Shown one piece after another: positions 50,349 through 59,877 of a DNA stretch of 64,000 nt; the first letter of the stretch is position 1, and each line of letters opens with the position of its first letter. This stretch comes from Stenotrophomonas nematodicola. Lineage in GTDB: Bacteria; Pseudomonadota; Gammaproteobacteria; Xanthomonadales; Xanthomonadaceae. Under the pieces are notes generated by a model. That model was not told the origin of the DNA. It saw only the letters and a list, made by a program, of their open reading frames with translations, and made no database searches. Location: assembly GCF_009467805.1 (NCBI RefSeq), contig NZ_WIAY01000005.1, positions 217,342 through 281,341 on the forward strand, read 5' to 3'. A program made the position numbers and the translations under genes.

Positions 50349-52154
50349 TTACTTGTCCATCTGCAGCACGGCCAGGAAGGCTTCCTGCGGGATCTCCACG
50401 CGGCCCACCTGCTTCATGCGCTTCTTGCCTTCCTTCTGCTTCTCCAACAGCTTCTTCTTGCGCGAAACGTCGCCACCATAGCACTTGGCCAGAACGTTCT
50501 TGCGCATGGCTTTGACCGTGGTGCGGGAGATGATCTGCGAGCCCACGGCGGCCTGGATGGCCACGTCGAACATCTGTCGGGGGATCAGGTCCTTCATCTT
50601 CTCGCACAGCTCGCGGCCGCGGCGGTCGGCATGGCTGCGGTGCACGATCAGCGACAGCGCATCGACCTTGTCGCCATTGATCAGCACGTCCACACGGACG
50701 AACGGACCGGCGTCGAAACGCACGAAGTGGTAGTCCAGCGAGGCGTACCCGCGGCTGACCGACTTGAGCTTGTCGAAGAAGTCGAGCACCACTTCGGCCA
50801 TCGGCAGCTCGTAGCTGATCTGCACCTGGCTGCCGAGGTAGTTGATGCCGATCTGGCTGCCACGCTTTTCTTCGCACAGCTTGATGATGTTGCCGATGTA
50901 CTCCTCGGGCGTGAGCACGTTGGCACGGATGATCGGCTCGCGGATTTCCTCGACCTGGTTCACCGGCGGCAGCTTGGCCGGGTTGTCCATGTTGATGATC
51001 GAGCCGTCGGTCTTGAGCACTTCATAGACCACGGTCGGCGCGGTGCTGATCAGGTCCAGGTTGTACTCGCGCTCGAGGCGCTCCTGCACGATTTCCATGT
51101 GCAGCATGCCGAGGAAGCCGCAGCGGAAGCCGAAGCCCATCGCCTCGGAGCTTTCCGGCTCGAACCGCAGCGCGGCGTCGTTCAGGCGCAGCTTGTCCAG
51201 CGCTTCGCGCAGGTCCGGGTAGTCTTCGGCATCCACCGGGAACAGGCCGGCGAACACGCGCGGCTGCATTTCCTGGAAGCCCGGCAGCGGCTTGGGCGCC
51301 GGATCGGCCGCCAGGGTCAGGGTGTCGCCGACCGGCGCGCCGTGGACATCTTTGATGCTGGCGGTGACCCAGCCCACTTCACCGGCGCGCAGGGCTGGCA
51401 GCACCTTGCGCTTGGGCGTGAACACGCCGACGTTGTCGACCTGGTGGTTGCGGCCGGTGGACATCACCTGCAGCTTGTCGCCGGCCTTGATCTGGCCCTG
51501 CATCACACGCACCAGCGAGACCACGCCCAGGTAGTTGTCGAACCACGAGTCGATGATCAGCGCCTGCAGCTTGTCGGTATCGCGCGGCACCGGCGGCGGA
51601 ATGCGATGCACGATCGCCTCCAGCACGTCCTGCACGTTCAGGCCGGTCTTGGCACTGACCGGCACCGCATCGGTGGCGTCGATGCCGATCACGGCCTCGA
51701 TCTCGGCCTTGGCGCGCTCGATGTCGGCCGTAGGCAGGTCGATCTTGTTGATCACCGGCACCACTTCCAGCCCCTGCTCCACCGCGGTGTAGCAGTTGGC
51801 CACCGACTGCGCTTCCACGCCCTGGGCCGCATCGACCACCAGCAGCGCGCCTTCGCAGGCGGCCAGCGAGCGGCTGACTTCATAGGAGAAGTCGACATGC
51901 CCGGGGGTGTCGATGAAGTTCAGGTGGTAGGTCTGGCCGTCTTTGGCGACATACGGCAACGAGACCGACTGGGCCTTGATGGTGATGCCGCGCTCGCGCT
52001 CGATCGGATTGGAGTCGAGCACCTGCGCCTCCATCTCGCGGGCCTGGAGGCCACCGCAAAGCTGGATGATGCGATCGGCCAGCGTGGACTTGCCGTGGTC
52101 GACGTGGGCGATGATGGAGAAGTTGCGGATGTTCCGCATCGAATCAGAGGACAT
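50349..52154 (-). CDS. lepA: Elongation factor 4 (LepA)
   Basis: A 601-residue ribosomal GTPase implicated in back-translocation or in 30S biogenesis. G1 is [10 protein letters not shown]2 region RERGITIK, G3 DTPGHVDF, G4 VINKIDLP and G5 SAKTGLN. The LepA-specific C-terminal domain ([19 protein letters not shown] [18 protein letters not shown]) is intact. Spacing to lepB is short, making them co-transcribed. A hairpin terminator separates lepA from mucD upstream, so it probably has its own promoter in the 152-bp gap, where GATAAT on the minus strand may be a -10. Confidence 0.98.
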   Translation of the reverse strand: MSSDSMRNIRNFSIIAHVDHGKSTLADRIIQLCGGLQAREMEAQVLDSNPIERERGITIKAQSVSLPYVAKDGQTYHLNFIDTPGHVDFSYEVSRSLAACEGALLVVDAAQGVEAQSVANCYTAVEQGLEVVPVINKIDLPTADIERAKAEIEAVIGIDATDAVPVSAKTGLNVQDVLEAIVHRIPPPVPRDTDKLQALIIDSWFDNYLGVVSLVRVMQGQIKAGDKLQVMSTGRNHQVDNVGVFTPKRKVLPALRAGEVGWVTASIKDVHGAPVGDTLTLAADPAPKPLPGFQEMQPRVFAGLFPVDAEDYPDLREALDKLRLNDAALRFEPESSEAMGFGFRCGFLGMLHMEIVQERLEREYNLDLISTAPTVVYEVLKTDGSIINMDNPAKLPPVNQVEEIREPIIRANVLTPEEYIGNIIKLCEEKRGSQIGINYLGSQVQISYELPMAEVVLDFFDKLKSVSRGYASLDYHFVRFDAGPFVRVDVLINGDKVDALSLIVHRSHADRRGRELCEKMKDLIPRQMFDVAIQAAVGSQIISRTTVKAMRKNVLAKCYGGDVSRKKKLLEKQKEGKKRMKQVGRVEIPQEAFLAVLQMDK

Positions 52155-52262
52155 AGGTGGCGGCGGCGCGTCGCGTCGTCAGGATAACGACACATTATCG
52201 CATGGCCGGCCGGCTCCCGCGTGGGCCTACGTCCGATTGTCGCCAATACCGGCCAGAAACGA

Positions 52263-52286
52263 CCGGGCCCGCCGAAGCGGGCCCGG
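52263..52286 (-). terminator. Hairpin terminator after mucD
   Basis: CCGGGCCCGC and GCGGGCCCGG (52263-52272, 52277-52286) around a TTCG loop on the minus strand, 20 bases after the mucD stop. The tail TCGTTTC is only partly U-rich. Confidence 0.75.
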
Positions 52287-52306
52287 AAACGCAGCAGTGG
52301 CGGGGG

Positions 52307-53833
52307 TTACTGCCCCGTCTTGATCGCCACGAACGCGCTGTTGCCGGCGCCGGTGCGGACCAGCAGCATCACCACGTCACCCTTCTTGTAGCCCGACAGC
52401 TGGCGATCCAGTGCCGCCACGCTGCCGACCGGGGTACGCCCGACCTGCAGGATCACCATGCCCTGCGACAGCTGCGCGTCCCGCGCGGCCTGGCCGGTCA
52501 CCCGGGTGATGCGCACGCCTTCACCGGACTCCAGGCCCAGCTGCTTGCGCTGGGCCGCGGTCAGGTCGATCACCTCCAGGCCCAGCAGGGCGTTGGCACC
52601 GGTCTGCGGCGTGGCCGCGTCGGCCGTCGCCGGACGGCTGCTGGCGCGCTCGGCGTCCTCGGCCAGTTCGGTCAGGGTGGCGGTGAGCTCGCGCTCCTTG
52701 CCATCGCGCACGACGCCCAGGCGCACCTTGCTGCCCGGCGGCAGCGCACCGATCGCCGGCGGCAGATCCGACCAGGCATTGACCATGCTGCCGTTGACGG
52801 AGCGGATGACGTCGCCGATTTCCACGCCGGCCTTGGCCGCCGCACTGCCGGGCACGATCTGGTTGACCAGCGCGCCACGGCTGTCGGGCAGGCCCAGGCC
52901 CTGGGCCTTCAATCCGTCGATCGGCTCGACCACGGCCCCCAGCTGGCCACGGCTGACCCGGCCGGAGGTCTTGATCTGCTCGACCGCGCCCATCGCCAGG
53001 TCGATCGGGATCGCGAAGCTGATGCCCATGTAGCCGCCCGAGGCGGAGAAGATCTGCGAGTTGATGCCGACCACTTCACCGCGGGTGTTGAGCAGCGGGC
53101 CGCCCGAATTGCCCTGGTTGATCGCCACGTCGGTCTGGATGAACGGCACGTAGCGCTGGTCCGGACCGCCGGTGCTGCGGCCGACCGCGCTGACCACGCC
53201 GGCCGTGACCGAGTGATCCAGGCCGAACGGCGAGCCGATCGCAACCACCCACTGACCCGGCTTGAGCGTATTGGAATCGCCCACCCGCACGGTCGGCAGG
53301 TTCCTCGCGTCGATCTTGAGCAGGGCCACATCGTACTGCTGGTCGCTGCCGATCACCTTGGCGGTGAACTCGCGGCGGTCGCCCAGCTTGACCTTCACTT
53401 CACTGGCATCGGCGACCACGTGGTAGTTGGTCAGCACATAGCCGTCGGCCGAGATGATGAAGCCCGAGCCCATGCCACGCCCGCGGGGGGCCTCGCCCTG
53501 CCCGCCCGGCTGGCCGGGCATCTGGAAGTCCGGGCCGAAGAAGCGGCGGAAGAATTCGGGCATGTCCTCATCGCCGGGGCCCATCGCACGGGCCGCGCGG
53601 TTGTTGCGCACGATGGTGGTCTCGACGTTGACCACGCCGGGCCCGACCTGTTCGACCAGGTGGGTGAAGTCCGGCAGTCCGCTGACCAGCTGCGGGGCCG
53701 GCGCGCGCGGCGCCGCGGCCGGGGCCGCGGCGACCGGCGCGGTCGGGGACGGCGACTGGGCACATGCCCCGAGGGGAAGAGTCAGGGACAGGGCCAGCAG
53801 GGACAGAGCCTGCTTACGCATGCGAGGGGTCAT
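52307..53833 (-). CDS. mucD: Periplasmic serine protease MucD/DegP
   Basis: A 508-residue HtrA-family protease/chaperone acting on misfolded envelope proteins. The signal peptide ends in a lipobox-like LGAC (Cys about residue 24), so it may be lipidated or cut by signal peptidase I. The triad is His in TNYHVVAD, Asp in YDVALLKIDA and Ser in GNSGGPLLN. Two PDZ domains follow (GAVVEPIDGLKAQGLGL; LGLEVIDL). Start 53833 has GGAGG upstream at 10 bases. It is the third gene of rpoE-rseA-mucD; rseB/mucB is absent, as in Xanthomonas. Confidence 0.95.
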   Translation of the reverse strand: MTPRMRKQALSLLALSLTLPLGACAQSPSPTAPVAAAPAAAPRAPAPQLVSGLPDFTHLVEQVGPGVVNVETTIVRNNRAARAMGPGDEDMPEFFRRFFGPDFQMPGQPGGQGEAPRGRGMGSGFIISADGYVLTNYHVVADASEVKVKLGDRREFTAKVIGSDQQYDVALLKIDARNLPTVRVGDSNTLKPGQWVVAIGSPFGLDHSVTAGVVSAVGRSTGGPDQRYVPFIQTDVAINQGNSGGPLLNTRGEVVGINSQIFSASGGYMGISFAIPIDLAMGAVEQIKTSGRVSRGQLGAVVEPIDGLKAQGLGLPDSRGALVNQIVPGSAAAKAGVEIGDVIRSVNGSMVNAWSDLPPAIGALPPGSKVRLGVVRDGKERELTATLTELAEDAERASSRPATADAATPQTGANALLGLEVIDLTAAQRKQLGLESGEGVRITRVTGQAARDAQLSQGMVILQVGRTPVGSVAALDRQLSGYKKGDVVMLLVRTGAGNSAFVAIKTGQ

Positions 53834-53872
53834 CAGACGCGAGCCTCCGGGTCAGGAAGAAAGGGAGAGGGA

Positions 53873-53896
53873 CGCTGCGGCCGTACGGCCGCAGCG
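53873..53896 (-). other. Intercistronic hairpin between rseA and mucD
   Basis: A perfect 10-bp stem, CGCTGCGGCC and GGCCGCAGCG around GTAC, followed on the minus strand by pyrimidine-rich TCCCTCTCCCTTTCTTCC. It lies in the 86-bp gap before mucD. It could lower read-through or mark an mRNA-processing site that sets the RseA:MucD ratio. Confidence 0.6.
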
Positions 53897-53919
53897 CGAA
53901 CATCGGGATGCCACGCGGC

Positions 53920-54801
53920 TCAGTCGCGATGGCTGCGGCTGGCCGGCACGGCCGGTTCGGCCTCCTGCAGGCGCGGCTCGAAGGGATAGAACGCGGCGCG
54001 TGGCTCCTGCGTGGAGAAGCTGGCATTGAGTGCACCGCCACCGGCCGGGGCCAGCGTGGAGCGTGGCCAGGGCTTGGCCTGCAGACTGCCGACGTCACCG
54101 AAGGGATAGGCGCGCGCGGCCGCAGCCGGCACTACCGGCAGGGGGCTGGCGGCGACAGCGCGCTGCGGCTCGGCACTGCGCTCAAGCGCACCGCGCGCGG
54201 CCTGCTGGGTACGGGTGGCGCTGTTGCGGCGCGCGGCCGCCACGTCCTGTCGGCGGCTGGCCGCCGCGACCGCAGCGGCGGGCGCGGCGGCCACGGCCAG
54301 GGCGGCATCGGCCGGGGCGACCGGGGCGGCGGGCGGCGCCGGCGGCAGCTCGGCCTGGCTGGCGATCACCGTGGTCGGCGCAGGCAGCGGGGTCTCGCCG
54401 GGCAGCTGCTCGCGGGTCATGAACATGGCCACCGCCGCCACCGACGCGGCCAGGGCAGCGCCGCCGCCCCACCGACGCCAGCCGCTGCGACGCACCGTGG
54501 CCGGCGCGGCAGCCGGCTGCGGCTGCGGTCGCGGCTCGGCAGCCACCGCCACGCGGATGCGCTCGGCGAACGCCTGCGGCGCCGGCGCGCAGGCCTGCCC
54601 ACGCAGCACATCGCCCAGCATCTGCCAGCGTTCGTGACAGCCGGACAGCGCCTCGTCGTGTTCCAGCCGGCGCAGCATGAAGCGCGCCTCATCGGCCGAC
54701 AGTTCGCCGTCGATCAGCGCCGACAGCTGCTGCCGGTTGTGGGCATCGAGTTTGTCCGGCGGGGTGCCGGCGTTTCCAGGGGTAGGCATCTTGGGGGTCA
54801 T
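53920..54801 (-). CDS. rseA: Sigma-E anti-sigma factor RseA
   Basis: A 293-residue single-pass inner-membrane protein. The N-terminal sigma-binding region (NRQQLSALIDGELSADEARFMLRRL) fits the RseA N-terminal domain; one hydrophobic helix (AALAASVAAVAMFM) lies near residue 120; the periplasmic part is long, Ala/Pro-rich and low in complexity, with a C-terminal region that proteases of the DegS/RseP type could sense. It overlaps rpoE by four bases. Regulated proteolysis would free RpoE; this is known of the family. Confidence 0.9.
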   Translation of the reverse strand: MTPKMPTPGNAGTPPDKLDAHNRQQLSALIDGELSADEARFMLRRLEHDEALSGCHERWQMLGDVLRGQACAPAPQAFAERIRVAVAAEPRPQPQPAAAPATVRRSGWRRWGGGAALAASVAAVAMFMTREQLPGETPLPAPTTVIASQAELPPAPPAAPVAPADAALAVAAAPAAAVAAASRRQDVAAARRNSATRTQQAARGALERSAEPQRAVAASPLPVVPAAAARAYPFGDVGSLQAKPWPRSTLAPAGGGALNASFSTQEPRAAFYPFEPRLQEAEPAVPASRSHRD

Positions 54802-55418
54802 ACGCGGCTCTTCTCGCGGGTGGCGCTGCCGATATCCAGCAGCGGCCGAAGTTCAGTGTCGATGGCTTCGCGGGCACGGAAAATCCGCGACCGCACGGTG
54901 CCGATCGGGCACCCCATCTTCTGCGCGATTTCCTCGTAACTCATGCCATCCACCTCGCGCAGGGTGATGGCCGAACGCAGTTCCTCCGGCAATGCCGCCA
55001 CCGCCTTCATCACCGTCTGTTCCAGCTCCTGGCGCATCAGTTCGCGCTCGGGCGTGTCGGTGTCGCGCAGGCGGGTGCCGCTGTCGTACTGCTCGGCGTC
55101 CCCGATGTCGATGTCATCGGTGGGCGGGCGGCGGTTGTGGGCGGCGAGATGGTTTTTGGCAGTGTTCACGGCGATCCGGTGCAACCAGGTATAGAACTGG
55201 GCGTCGCCACGGAAACTGCCGATCGCGCGATACGCGCGGACGAAAGTGTCCTGGGCCACGTCCTGACATTCACTCCAGTCGGCGATGTAACGCCCGATCA
55301 GGGCGACGATCCGGTGCTGGTACTTGCGCACCAGGACATCGAACGCCGCACTTTCGCCGCGCTGCACGCGCCGGACCAGTTCCAGGTCCAGCTCCTGTGG
55401 TGTTTCAACCTCGGCCAT
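54798..55418 (-). CDS. rpoE: RNA polymerase sigma factor RpoE (AlgU type)
   Basis: A 206-residue ECF sigma factor of the RpoE/AlgU group controlling envelope stress. Region 2: AFDVLVRKYQHRIVALIGRYI, ECQDVAQDTFVRAYRA; region 4: LPEELRSAITLREVDGMSYEEI, GTVRSRIFRAREAI. Start 55418 (MAEVETPQELDL) has AGGAG 11 bases upstream and matches the family; the frame is open for a further 73 codons. A near-consensus sigma-E promoter lies 41 bases upstream, indicating autoregulation. Confidence 0.97.
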   Translation of the reverse strand: MAEVETPQELDLELVRRVQRGESAAFDVLVRKYQHRIVALIGRYIADWSECQDVAQDTFVRAYRAIGSFRGDAQFYTWLHRIAVNTAKNHLAAHNRRPPTDDIDIGDAEQYDSGTRLRDTDTPERELMRQELEQTVMKAVAALPEELRSAITLREVDGMSYEEIAQKMGCPIGTVRSRIFRAREAIDTELRPLLDIGSATREKSRV

Positions 55419-55458
55419 TGGGGGCCGCACTCCTGTCAGCCCAACCGACGTCGGGCAA

Positions 55459-55485
55459 TGAGACTGCCAATCCCGGGAAAAGTTC
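55459..55485 (-). promoter_or_regulatory. Sigma-E type promoter of the rpoE operon
   Basis: On the minus strand GAACTT (55485-55480), 16 bases, TCTCA (55463-55459). The consensus is GAACTT-N16-TCTGA, so nine to ten of eleven positions match. It predicts a start near 55452 and a leader of about 34 bases. A second -35-like AAACCTTAACG lies upstream at 55539-55529 without a convincing -10. Confidence 0.82.
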
Positions 55486-55655
55486 AGCGACCGATCAACG
55501 ACGCCGCACCAGCTTTTAACCACCGTTCCGTTAAGGTTTCCGATCCAGGCAGTGAACCGGCGGTCGTTCTCCCCCCAGCTATAGGGATTTGACGGGGAGG
55601 AAACAACCTCTGGATCATAGCCCCCTTCTCCATACACAACCGGATGGAACGTCCC

Positions 55656-57719
55656 ATGCTCTCAGGCTTCGATGGGCTCCGCTTCTCACATTGGCACCCG
55701 CAGATCCGTGACGATGGTGTCGTGGTGCTCAGCCTCGACCGCCAGGACAGCAGCGTCAACGCCATGTCGCAGGACGTGCTGCTGGAACTGGGCGACCTGA
55801 TCGAGCGCATCGCCATCGACCCGCCCAAGGCGGTGGTCATCCAGTCGATCAAGGCGGCCGGCTTCATCGCCGGTGCGGACCTGAAGGAGTTCCAGGAGTT
55901 CGACCGGCGCGGTACCGTCAATGACGCGATCCGCCGCGGCCAGAGCACATACCAGAAGCTGGCCGAGCTGCCCTGCCCGACCGTGGCGGCGATCCACGGC
56001 CACTGCCTGGGCGGCGGCACCGAGCTGGCGCTGGCCTGCCGCTACCGGGTGGCCTCCAACGACCCCTCCACCCGGATCGGCCTGCCGGAAACCCAGTTGG
56101 GCATCTTCCCGGGCTGGGGCGGCAGTGCACGCCTGCCGCAGCTGGTGGGCGCGCCGGCGGCGATGGACATGATGCTGACCGGCCGCAACCTGTCGGCGTC
56201 GGCTGCGCGCAACATCGGTCTGGTCGACAAGGTGGTGGCACCGGCCGTGCTGCTCGATACCGCCGTGGCGCTGGCGCTGACCGGCACGACCCGCCCGTTC
56301 AAGCAGCGCGCGACCGCCTGGGCGACCAACACCTGGCTGGCACGCAGGCTGCTGGCCCCGCAGATGGCCAAGCAGGTCGCGCGCAAGGCCCGCAAGGAGC
56401 ACTACCCGGCGCCCTACGCGCTGATCAACACCTGGGCGCGCGCCGGCGGCAGCCCGATCCAGACCCGCCTGGATGCCGAACGCCGAGCTGTGGTCAAACT
56501 GGCCAGCACCCCGACCGCGCGCAACCTGATCCGCATCTACTTCCTGACCGAGCGGCTGAAGGCGCTGGGCGGCAAGGACCACGGCATCACCCATGTGCAC
56601 GTGGTGGGCGCCGGCGTGATGGGCGGCGACATCGCCGCCTGGTCGGCCTACAAGGGCTTCAACGTGACCCTGCAGGACCGCGAACAGCGTTTCATCGACC
56701 CGGCGATGGAACGCGCGCAGGCGCTGTTCGCCAGGAAGGTGAAGGACGAGAGCAAGCGCCCGGCCGTGGCCGCGCGGCTCAAGGCCGACCTGGCCGGCGA
56801 CGGCGTGGCCGTGGCCGACCTGGTGATCGAAGCGATCATCGAAGATGCCGACGCCAAGCGCAGCCTGTACCAGACGCTCGAGCCGACGATGAAGGCCGAC
56901 GCACTGCTGACCACCAACACATCCTCCATTCCGTTGGTGGAACTGCGCGACCACATCCAGCGCCCGGCCCAGTTCGCCGGCCTGCACTACTTCAACCCGG
57001 TGGCGCAGATGCCGCTGGTGGAGATCATCCACCACGACGGCATGGCCCCGGAAACCGAGCGCCGGCTGGCGTCGTTCTGCAAGGCGCTGGGCAAGTTCCC
57101 GGTGCCGGTGGCCGGCACGCCCGGCTTCCTGGTCAACCGCGTGCTGTTCCCGTACATGCTCGAAGCCGCCACCGCCTACGCCGAAGGCGTTCCCGGGCCG
57201 GTGCTGGACAAGGCGGCGGTGAAGTTCGGCATGCCGATGGGCCCGATCGAACTGCTCGACACCGTCGGTCTCGACGTGGCCGCCGGCGTGGGCAAGGAAC
57301 TGGCACCGTTCCTGGGCCTGCAGATTCCCGCCGCCCTGCAGACCGTTGAACAGGGCAAGCGCGGCAAGAAGGATGGCCAGGGCCTGTACAAGTGGGAGAA
57401 CGGCCGCGCGCAGAAGCCGGACGTGCCGGCGGGCTACGCAGTGCCTGCCGACCTTGAGGACCGCCTGATCCTGCCGCTGCTCAATGAAGCCGTGGCCTGC
57501 CTGCACGAAGGCGTGGTCGCCGACGCCGACCTGCTCGATGCGGGCGTGATCTTCGGCACCGGGTTCGCCCCGTTCCGCGGCGGCCCGATCCAGTACATCC
57601 GCGCCACCGGCGCCGATGTGCTGGTGGAACGCCTGAAGGCGCTGCAGCAGCGTTACGGCGACCGTTTCGCACCGCGCCCGGGCTGGGACGATGCGGTGCT
57701 GCGCGAGCCGGTGATCTGA
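55656..57719 (+). CDS. fadJ: Bifunctional enoyl-CoA hydratase/3-hydroxyacyl-CoA dehydrogenase (FadJ/FadB-like)
   Basis: A 687-residue fused beta-oxidation enzyme. The N-terminal crotonase domain has the oxyanion hole AGFIAGADLKEF and HCLGGGTELALACRYRVA; the middle Rossmann domain has HVVGAGVMGGDIAAWSA near residue 310 and HYFNPVAQMPLVEII; C-terminal dehydrogenase helices follow (FGMPMGPIELLDTVGLDVA). It hydrates trans-2-enoyl-CoA and oxidises the product to 3-ketoacyl-CoA for a thiolase. Start 55656 is preferred because GGAA lies six bases upstream; ATG 55644 is possible. FadJ rather than FadB naming is by length; no fadI is adjacent. The 237-bp gap to rpoE carries the rpoE promoter. Confidence 0.88.
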   Translation: MLSGFDGLRFSHWHPQIRDDGVVVLSLDRQDSSVNAMSQDVLLELGDLIERIAIDPPKAVVIQSIKAAGFIAGADLKEFQEFDRRGTVNDAIRRGQSTYQKLAELPCPTVAAIHGHCLGGGTELALACRYRVASNDPSTRIGLPETQLGIFPGWGGSARLPQLVGAPAAMDMMLTGRNLSASAARNIGLVDKVVAPAVLLDTAVALALTGTTRPFKQRATAWATNTWLARRLLAPQMAKQVARKARKEHYPAPYALINTWARAGGSPIQTRLDAERRAVVKLASTPTARNLIRIYFLTERLKALGGKDHGITHVHVVGAGVMGGDIAAWSAYKGFNVTLQDREQRFIDPAMERAQALFARKVKDESKRPAVAARLKADLAGDGVAVADLVIEAIIEDADAKRSLYQTLEPTMKADALLTTNTSSIPLVELRDHIQRPAQFAGLHYFNPVAQMPLVEIIHHDGMAPETERRLASFCKALGKFPVPVAGTPGFLVNRVLFPYMLEAATAYAEGVPGPVLDKAAVKFGMPMGPIELLDTVGLDVAAGVGKELAPFLGLQIPAALQTVEQGKRGKKDGQGLYKWENGRAQKPDVPAGYAVPADLEDRLILPLLNEAVACLHEGVVADADLLDAGVIFGTGFAPFRGGPIQYIRATGADVLVERLKALQQRYGDRFAPRPGWDDAVLREPVI

Positions 57720-57770
57720 CGCACGCCGCACGATCAGGGGCCGCCGGATAGACCCCGGCGCTACGGATGC

Positions 57771-57798
57771 AGCAACGCCACCGCAAGGTGGCGTTGCT
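57771..57798 (+). terminator. Hairpin downstream of fadJ-like gene
   Basis: AGCAACGCCACC and GGTGGCGTTGCT around GCAA: perfect 12-bp stem, 51 bases after the stop. Followed by GTCTGCG, so no U tract; terminator or mRNA-end stabiliser. Confidence 0.55.
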
Positions 57799-57939
57799 GT
57801 CTGCGCGTCAGACGGTCACGGGCCGCCGCACCACGGCCTTTGACCCGCCCAACGCAACACCCTGTTGCCCGCACGGGTCATGCGCCTGCCCCACCCGCAT
57901 GCCATCCTTGCGTCTGTCCCCGCCAGCGAGATCGCCCGC

Positions 57940-58803
57940 ATGACCACCATCATCGCCCCCCGCGTGCACGACATCGGCGGCCTGCAGGTGCGCCGCGCGG
58001 TGCCTACCCTGCAGGCACGCAGCGTCGGGCCGTTCGTGTTCGTCGACCAGATGGGCCCGGCCGTGCTCGGTGCCGGTACCGGCATCGATGTGCGCCCGCA
58101 TCCGCATATCGGCCTGGCCACGGTCACCTTTCTGTGGTCCGGCGCCATCGGCCACCGCGACACGCTCGGCTCGGACCAGGTGATCCGTCCCGGCGACGTC
58201 AACTGGATGACCGCCGGCCGCGGCATCGCCCACTCCGAGCGCACCCCGCCGGTGGAGCGCGAACACGACCATCCGCTGCACGGCATGCAGACCTGGATCG
58301 CGCTGCCCAGGAGCGCCGAAGAAACCGACCCGGCCTTCCATCACCATGCCGCCGCCACCCTGCCCCAGCAGCGCCGCAACGGTGCCTGGCTGCGCGTGAT
58401 CGCCGGGCGTGCGTACGGCGAGGAGTCGCCGGTGAAGGTGTTCAGCGACACCCTCAACGTGGCCATCGACCTGGACCCGGACGGCGAGATCGATCTGGAT
58501 ACCGGCCACGTGGAGCGCTCGCTGTACATCCTCGAAGGCGAGGCGCAGCTGGACGGCGTGGACGTGCCGGCCCAGCACCTGATCCTGCCCGAACCGGGCG
58601 CACGCGGCCGCCTGCGCGCCAAGACCCCGGTCAAGGCGATGCTGATGGGCGGCGAACCGCTGGATGGCCCGCGCCACCTGTGGTGGAACTTCGTCTCCAG
58701 TTCCAAGGAGCGCCTGGAGCAGGCCAAGCACGACTGGGAAGCCGGCGCCTTCGGCACCATTCCCGGCGACGACAAAGAGTTCATTCCCCTGCCGCAGGCC
58801 TGA
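57940..58803 (+). CDS. Pirin family protein
   Basis: A 287-residue bicupin. The N-terminal cupin has the metal site RPHPHIGLATVTFL and the HSERTP segment; MTAGRGIAHSE is the family signature. Pirins include quercetin 2,3-dioxygenases and regulators; the activity here is unknown. ATG 57940 gives the usual start (TTIIAPRVHDIGG). It stands before aqpZ on the same strand with a 101-bp gap; a second pirin gene lies 1.6 kb away on the other strand. Confidence 0.9.
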   Translation: MTTIIAPRVHDIGGLQVRRAVPTLQARSVGPFVFVDQMGPAVLGAGTGIDVRPHPHIGLATVTFLWSGAIGHRDTLGSDQVIRPGDVNWMTAGRGIAHSERTPPVEREHDHPLHGMQTWIALPRSAEETDPAFHHHAAATLPQQRRNGAWLRVIAGRAYGEESPVKVFSDTLNVAIDLDPDGEIDLDTGHVERSLYILEGEAQLDGVDVPAQHLILPEPGARGRLRAKTPVKAMLMGGEPLDGPRHLWWNFVSSSKERLEQAKHDWEAGAFGTIPGDDKEFIPLPQA

Positions 58804-58863
58804 CCCTGCCGTTCGTCGGCACGTTGACGCCACACTCACACCGATGAACATCGATTCAGCTAC

Positions 58864-58890
58864 GGTCTGCCTGCCCATCCCGGGCAGACC
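58864..58890 (+). other. Hairpin in front of aqpZ
   Basis: GGTCTGCC (58864-58871) with GGCAGACC (58883-58890), ending just before the GGAGG of aqpZ. It could limit ribosome access or be a terminator for the pirin gene. Confidence 0.45.
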
Positions 58891-58904
58891 GCGTGGAGGC
58901 ATCG

Positions 58905-59627
58905 ATGAGCATGGGCAAGCGACTTGCGGCCGAGTTCCTCGGCACGTTCTGGCTGGTGCTGGGTGGTTGTGGAAGTGCGGTACTGGCGGCCACGTTCGGC
59001 GGTGACGGCAATCCCCTCGGCATCGGGTTTCTCGGCGTGGCGCTGGCCTTCGGCCTGACCGTGCTGACCGGGGCCTATGCGTTCGGCCATGTGTCCGGCG
59101 CGCACTTCAACCCGGCCGTCAGCATCGGCCTCTGGGCCGGCGGCCGCTTTCCGGCGCGCGACCTGGTGCCTTACATCGTCGCCCAGGTGCTCGGTGGCCT
59201 GCTGGCGGGCGTCATTCTGCTGCAGATCGCCTCGGGCGCACCCGGCTTCGCCATCGATGGCAGCCAGGCCGGTGCATTCGCCAGCAACGGGTACGGTGCA
59301 CTGTCGCCTGGCGGGTACAGCGTGGCGGCCGCCTTCCTGTGCGAGGTGGTGCTGACGGCGGTGTTCCTGATCGTGATCATGGGGTCCACGCATGGCCGGG
59401 CACCGGCCGGGTTCGCCCCGATCGCGATCGGCCTGGCGTTGACGCTGATCCACCTGATCAGCATTCCGGTCACCAATACCTCGGTGAACCCGGCGCGATC
59501 CACCGCAGTGGCGTTCTTCGCCGGCAGTGGCGCGGTCGGGCAGCTGTGGCTGTTCTGGCTGGCACCGGTACTGGGCGGCCTGATCGGCGGCGTGGCCTGC
59601 AAATGGATCGGCGCCGAGCCGCGCTGA
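58905..59627 (+). CDS. aqpZ: Aquaporin Z
   Basis: A 240-residue six-helix water channel of the MIP family. Both NPA boxes are present, HFNPAVS near residue 60 and SVNPARS near 185; the selectivity filter residues are typical of AqpZ: the Arg directly after the second NPA, and [15 protein letters not shown]. Rapid water flux without glycerol passage is expected. Start 58905 has GGAGG five bases upstream; other ATGs at 58893 and 58911 fit less well. Confidence 0.95.
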   Translation: MSMGKRLAAEFLGTFWLVLGGCGSAVLAATFGGDGNPLGIGFLGVALAFGLTVLTGAYAFGHVSGAHFNPAVSIGLWAGGRFPARDLVPYIVAQVLGGLLAGVILLQIASGAPGFAIDGSQAGAFASNGYGALSPGGYSVAAAFLCEVVLTAVFLIVIMGSTHGRAPAGFAPIAIGLALTLIHLISIPVTNTSVNPARSTAVAFFAGSGAVGQLWLFWLAPVLGGLIGGVACKWIGAEPR

Positions 59628-59636
59628 GCCGGGCGA

Positions 59637-59661
59637 CGGGCAGGCCGCCACGGGCTGCCCG
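59637..59661 (+). terminator. Weak hairpin after aqpZ
   Basis: CGGGCAG (59637-59643) with CTGCCCG (59655-59661), 9 bases after the stop, with no U tract. Behind it, 59681-59735 is unusually AT-rich for this genome (TTCATTTGAAACTGATATTT) and is the likely promoter region of the next gene; no consensus sites are clear. Confidence 0.4.
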
Positions 59662-59877
59662 ATAGGGCACGCTGCACTACGGATTCACATTCATTTGAAA
59701 CTGATATTTGTAGATCGAATCACATTCCGCTACCGTCCGAATCACCAGTCCGTCACCTGACGGCTGGCGCCTCCGGGACGCGCATGGGGATATGCGCAGC
59801 CATCGGCCTGGGTTTCCGCGGCCACCGGATCGCGCCTGCCTGACGCGGACCCGGCCATTCCGACCCTGGGGGAAAGC

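Noticed and set aside
49497..52187. 896-codon plus-strand frame opposite lepB and lepA
   Set aside because: Antisense shadow of two certain genes.
57771..57798. REP/SMAG element behind the fadJ-like gene
   Set aside because: No GTAG head and a different stem from the 8394 elements; treated as a simple hairpin.
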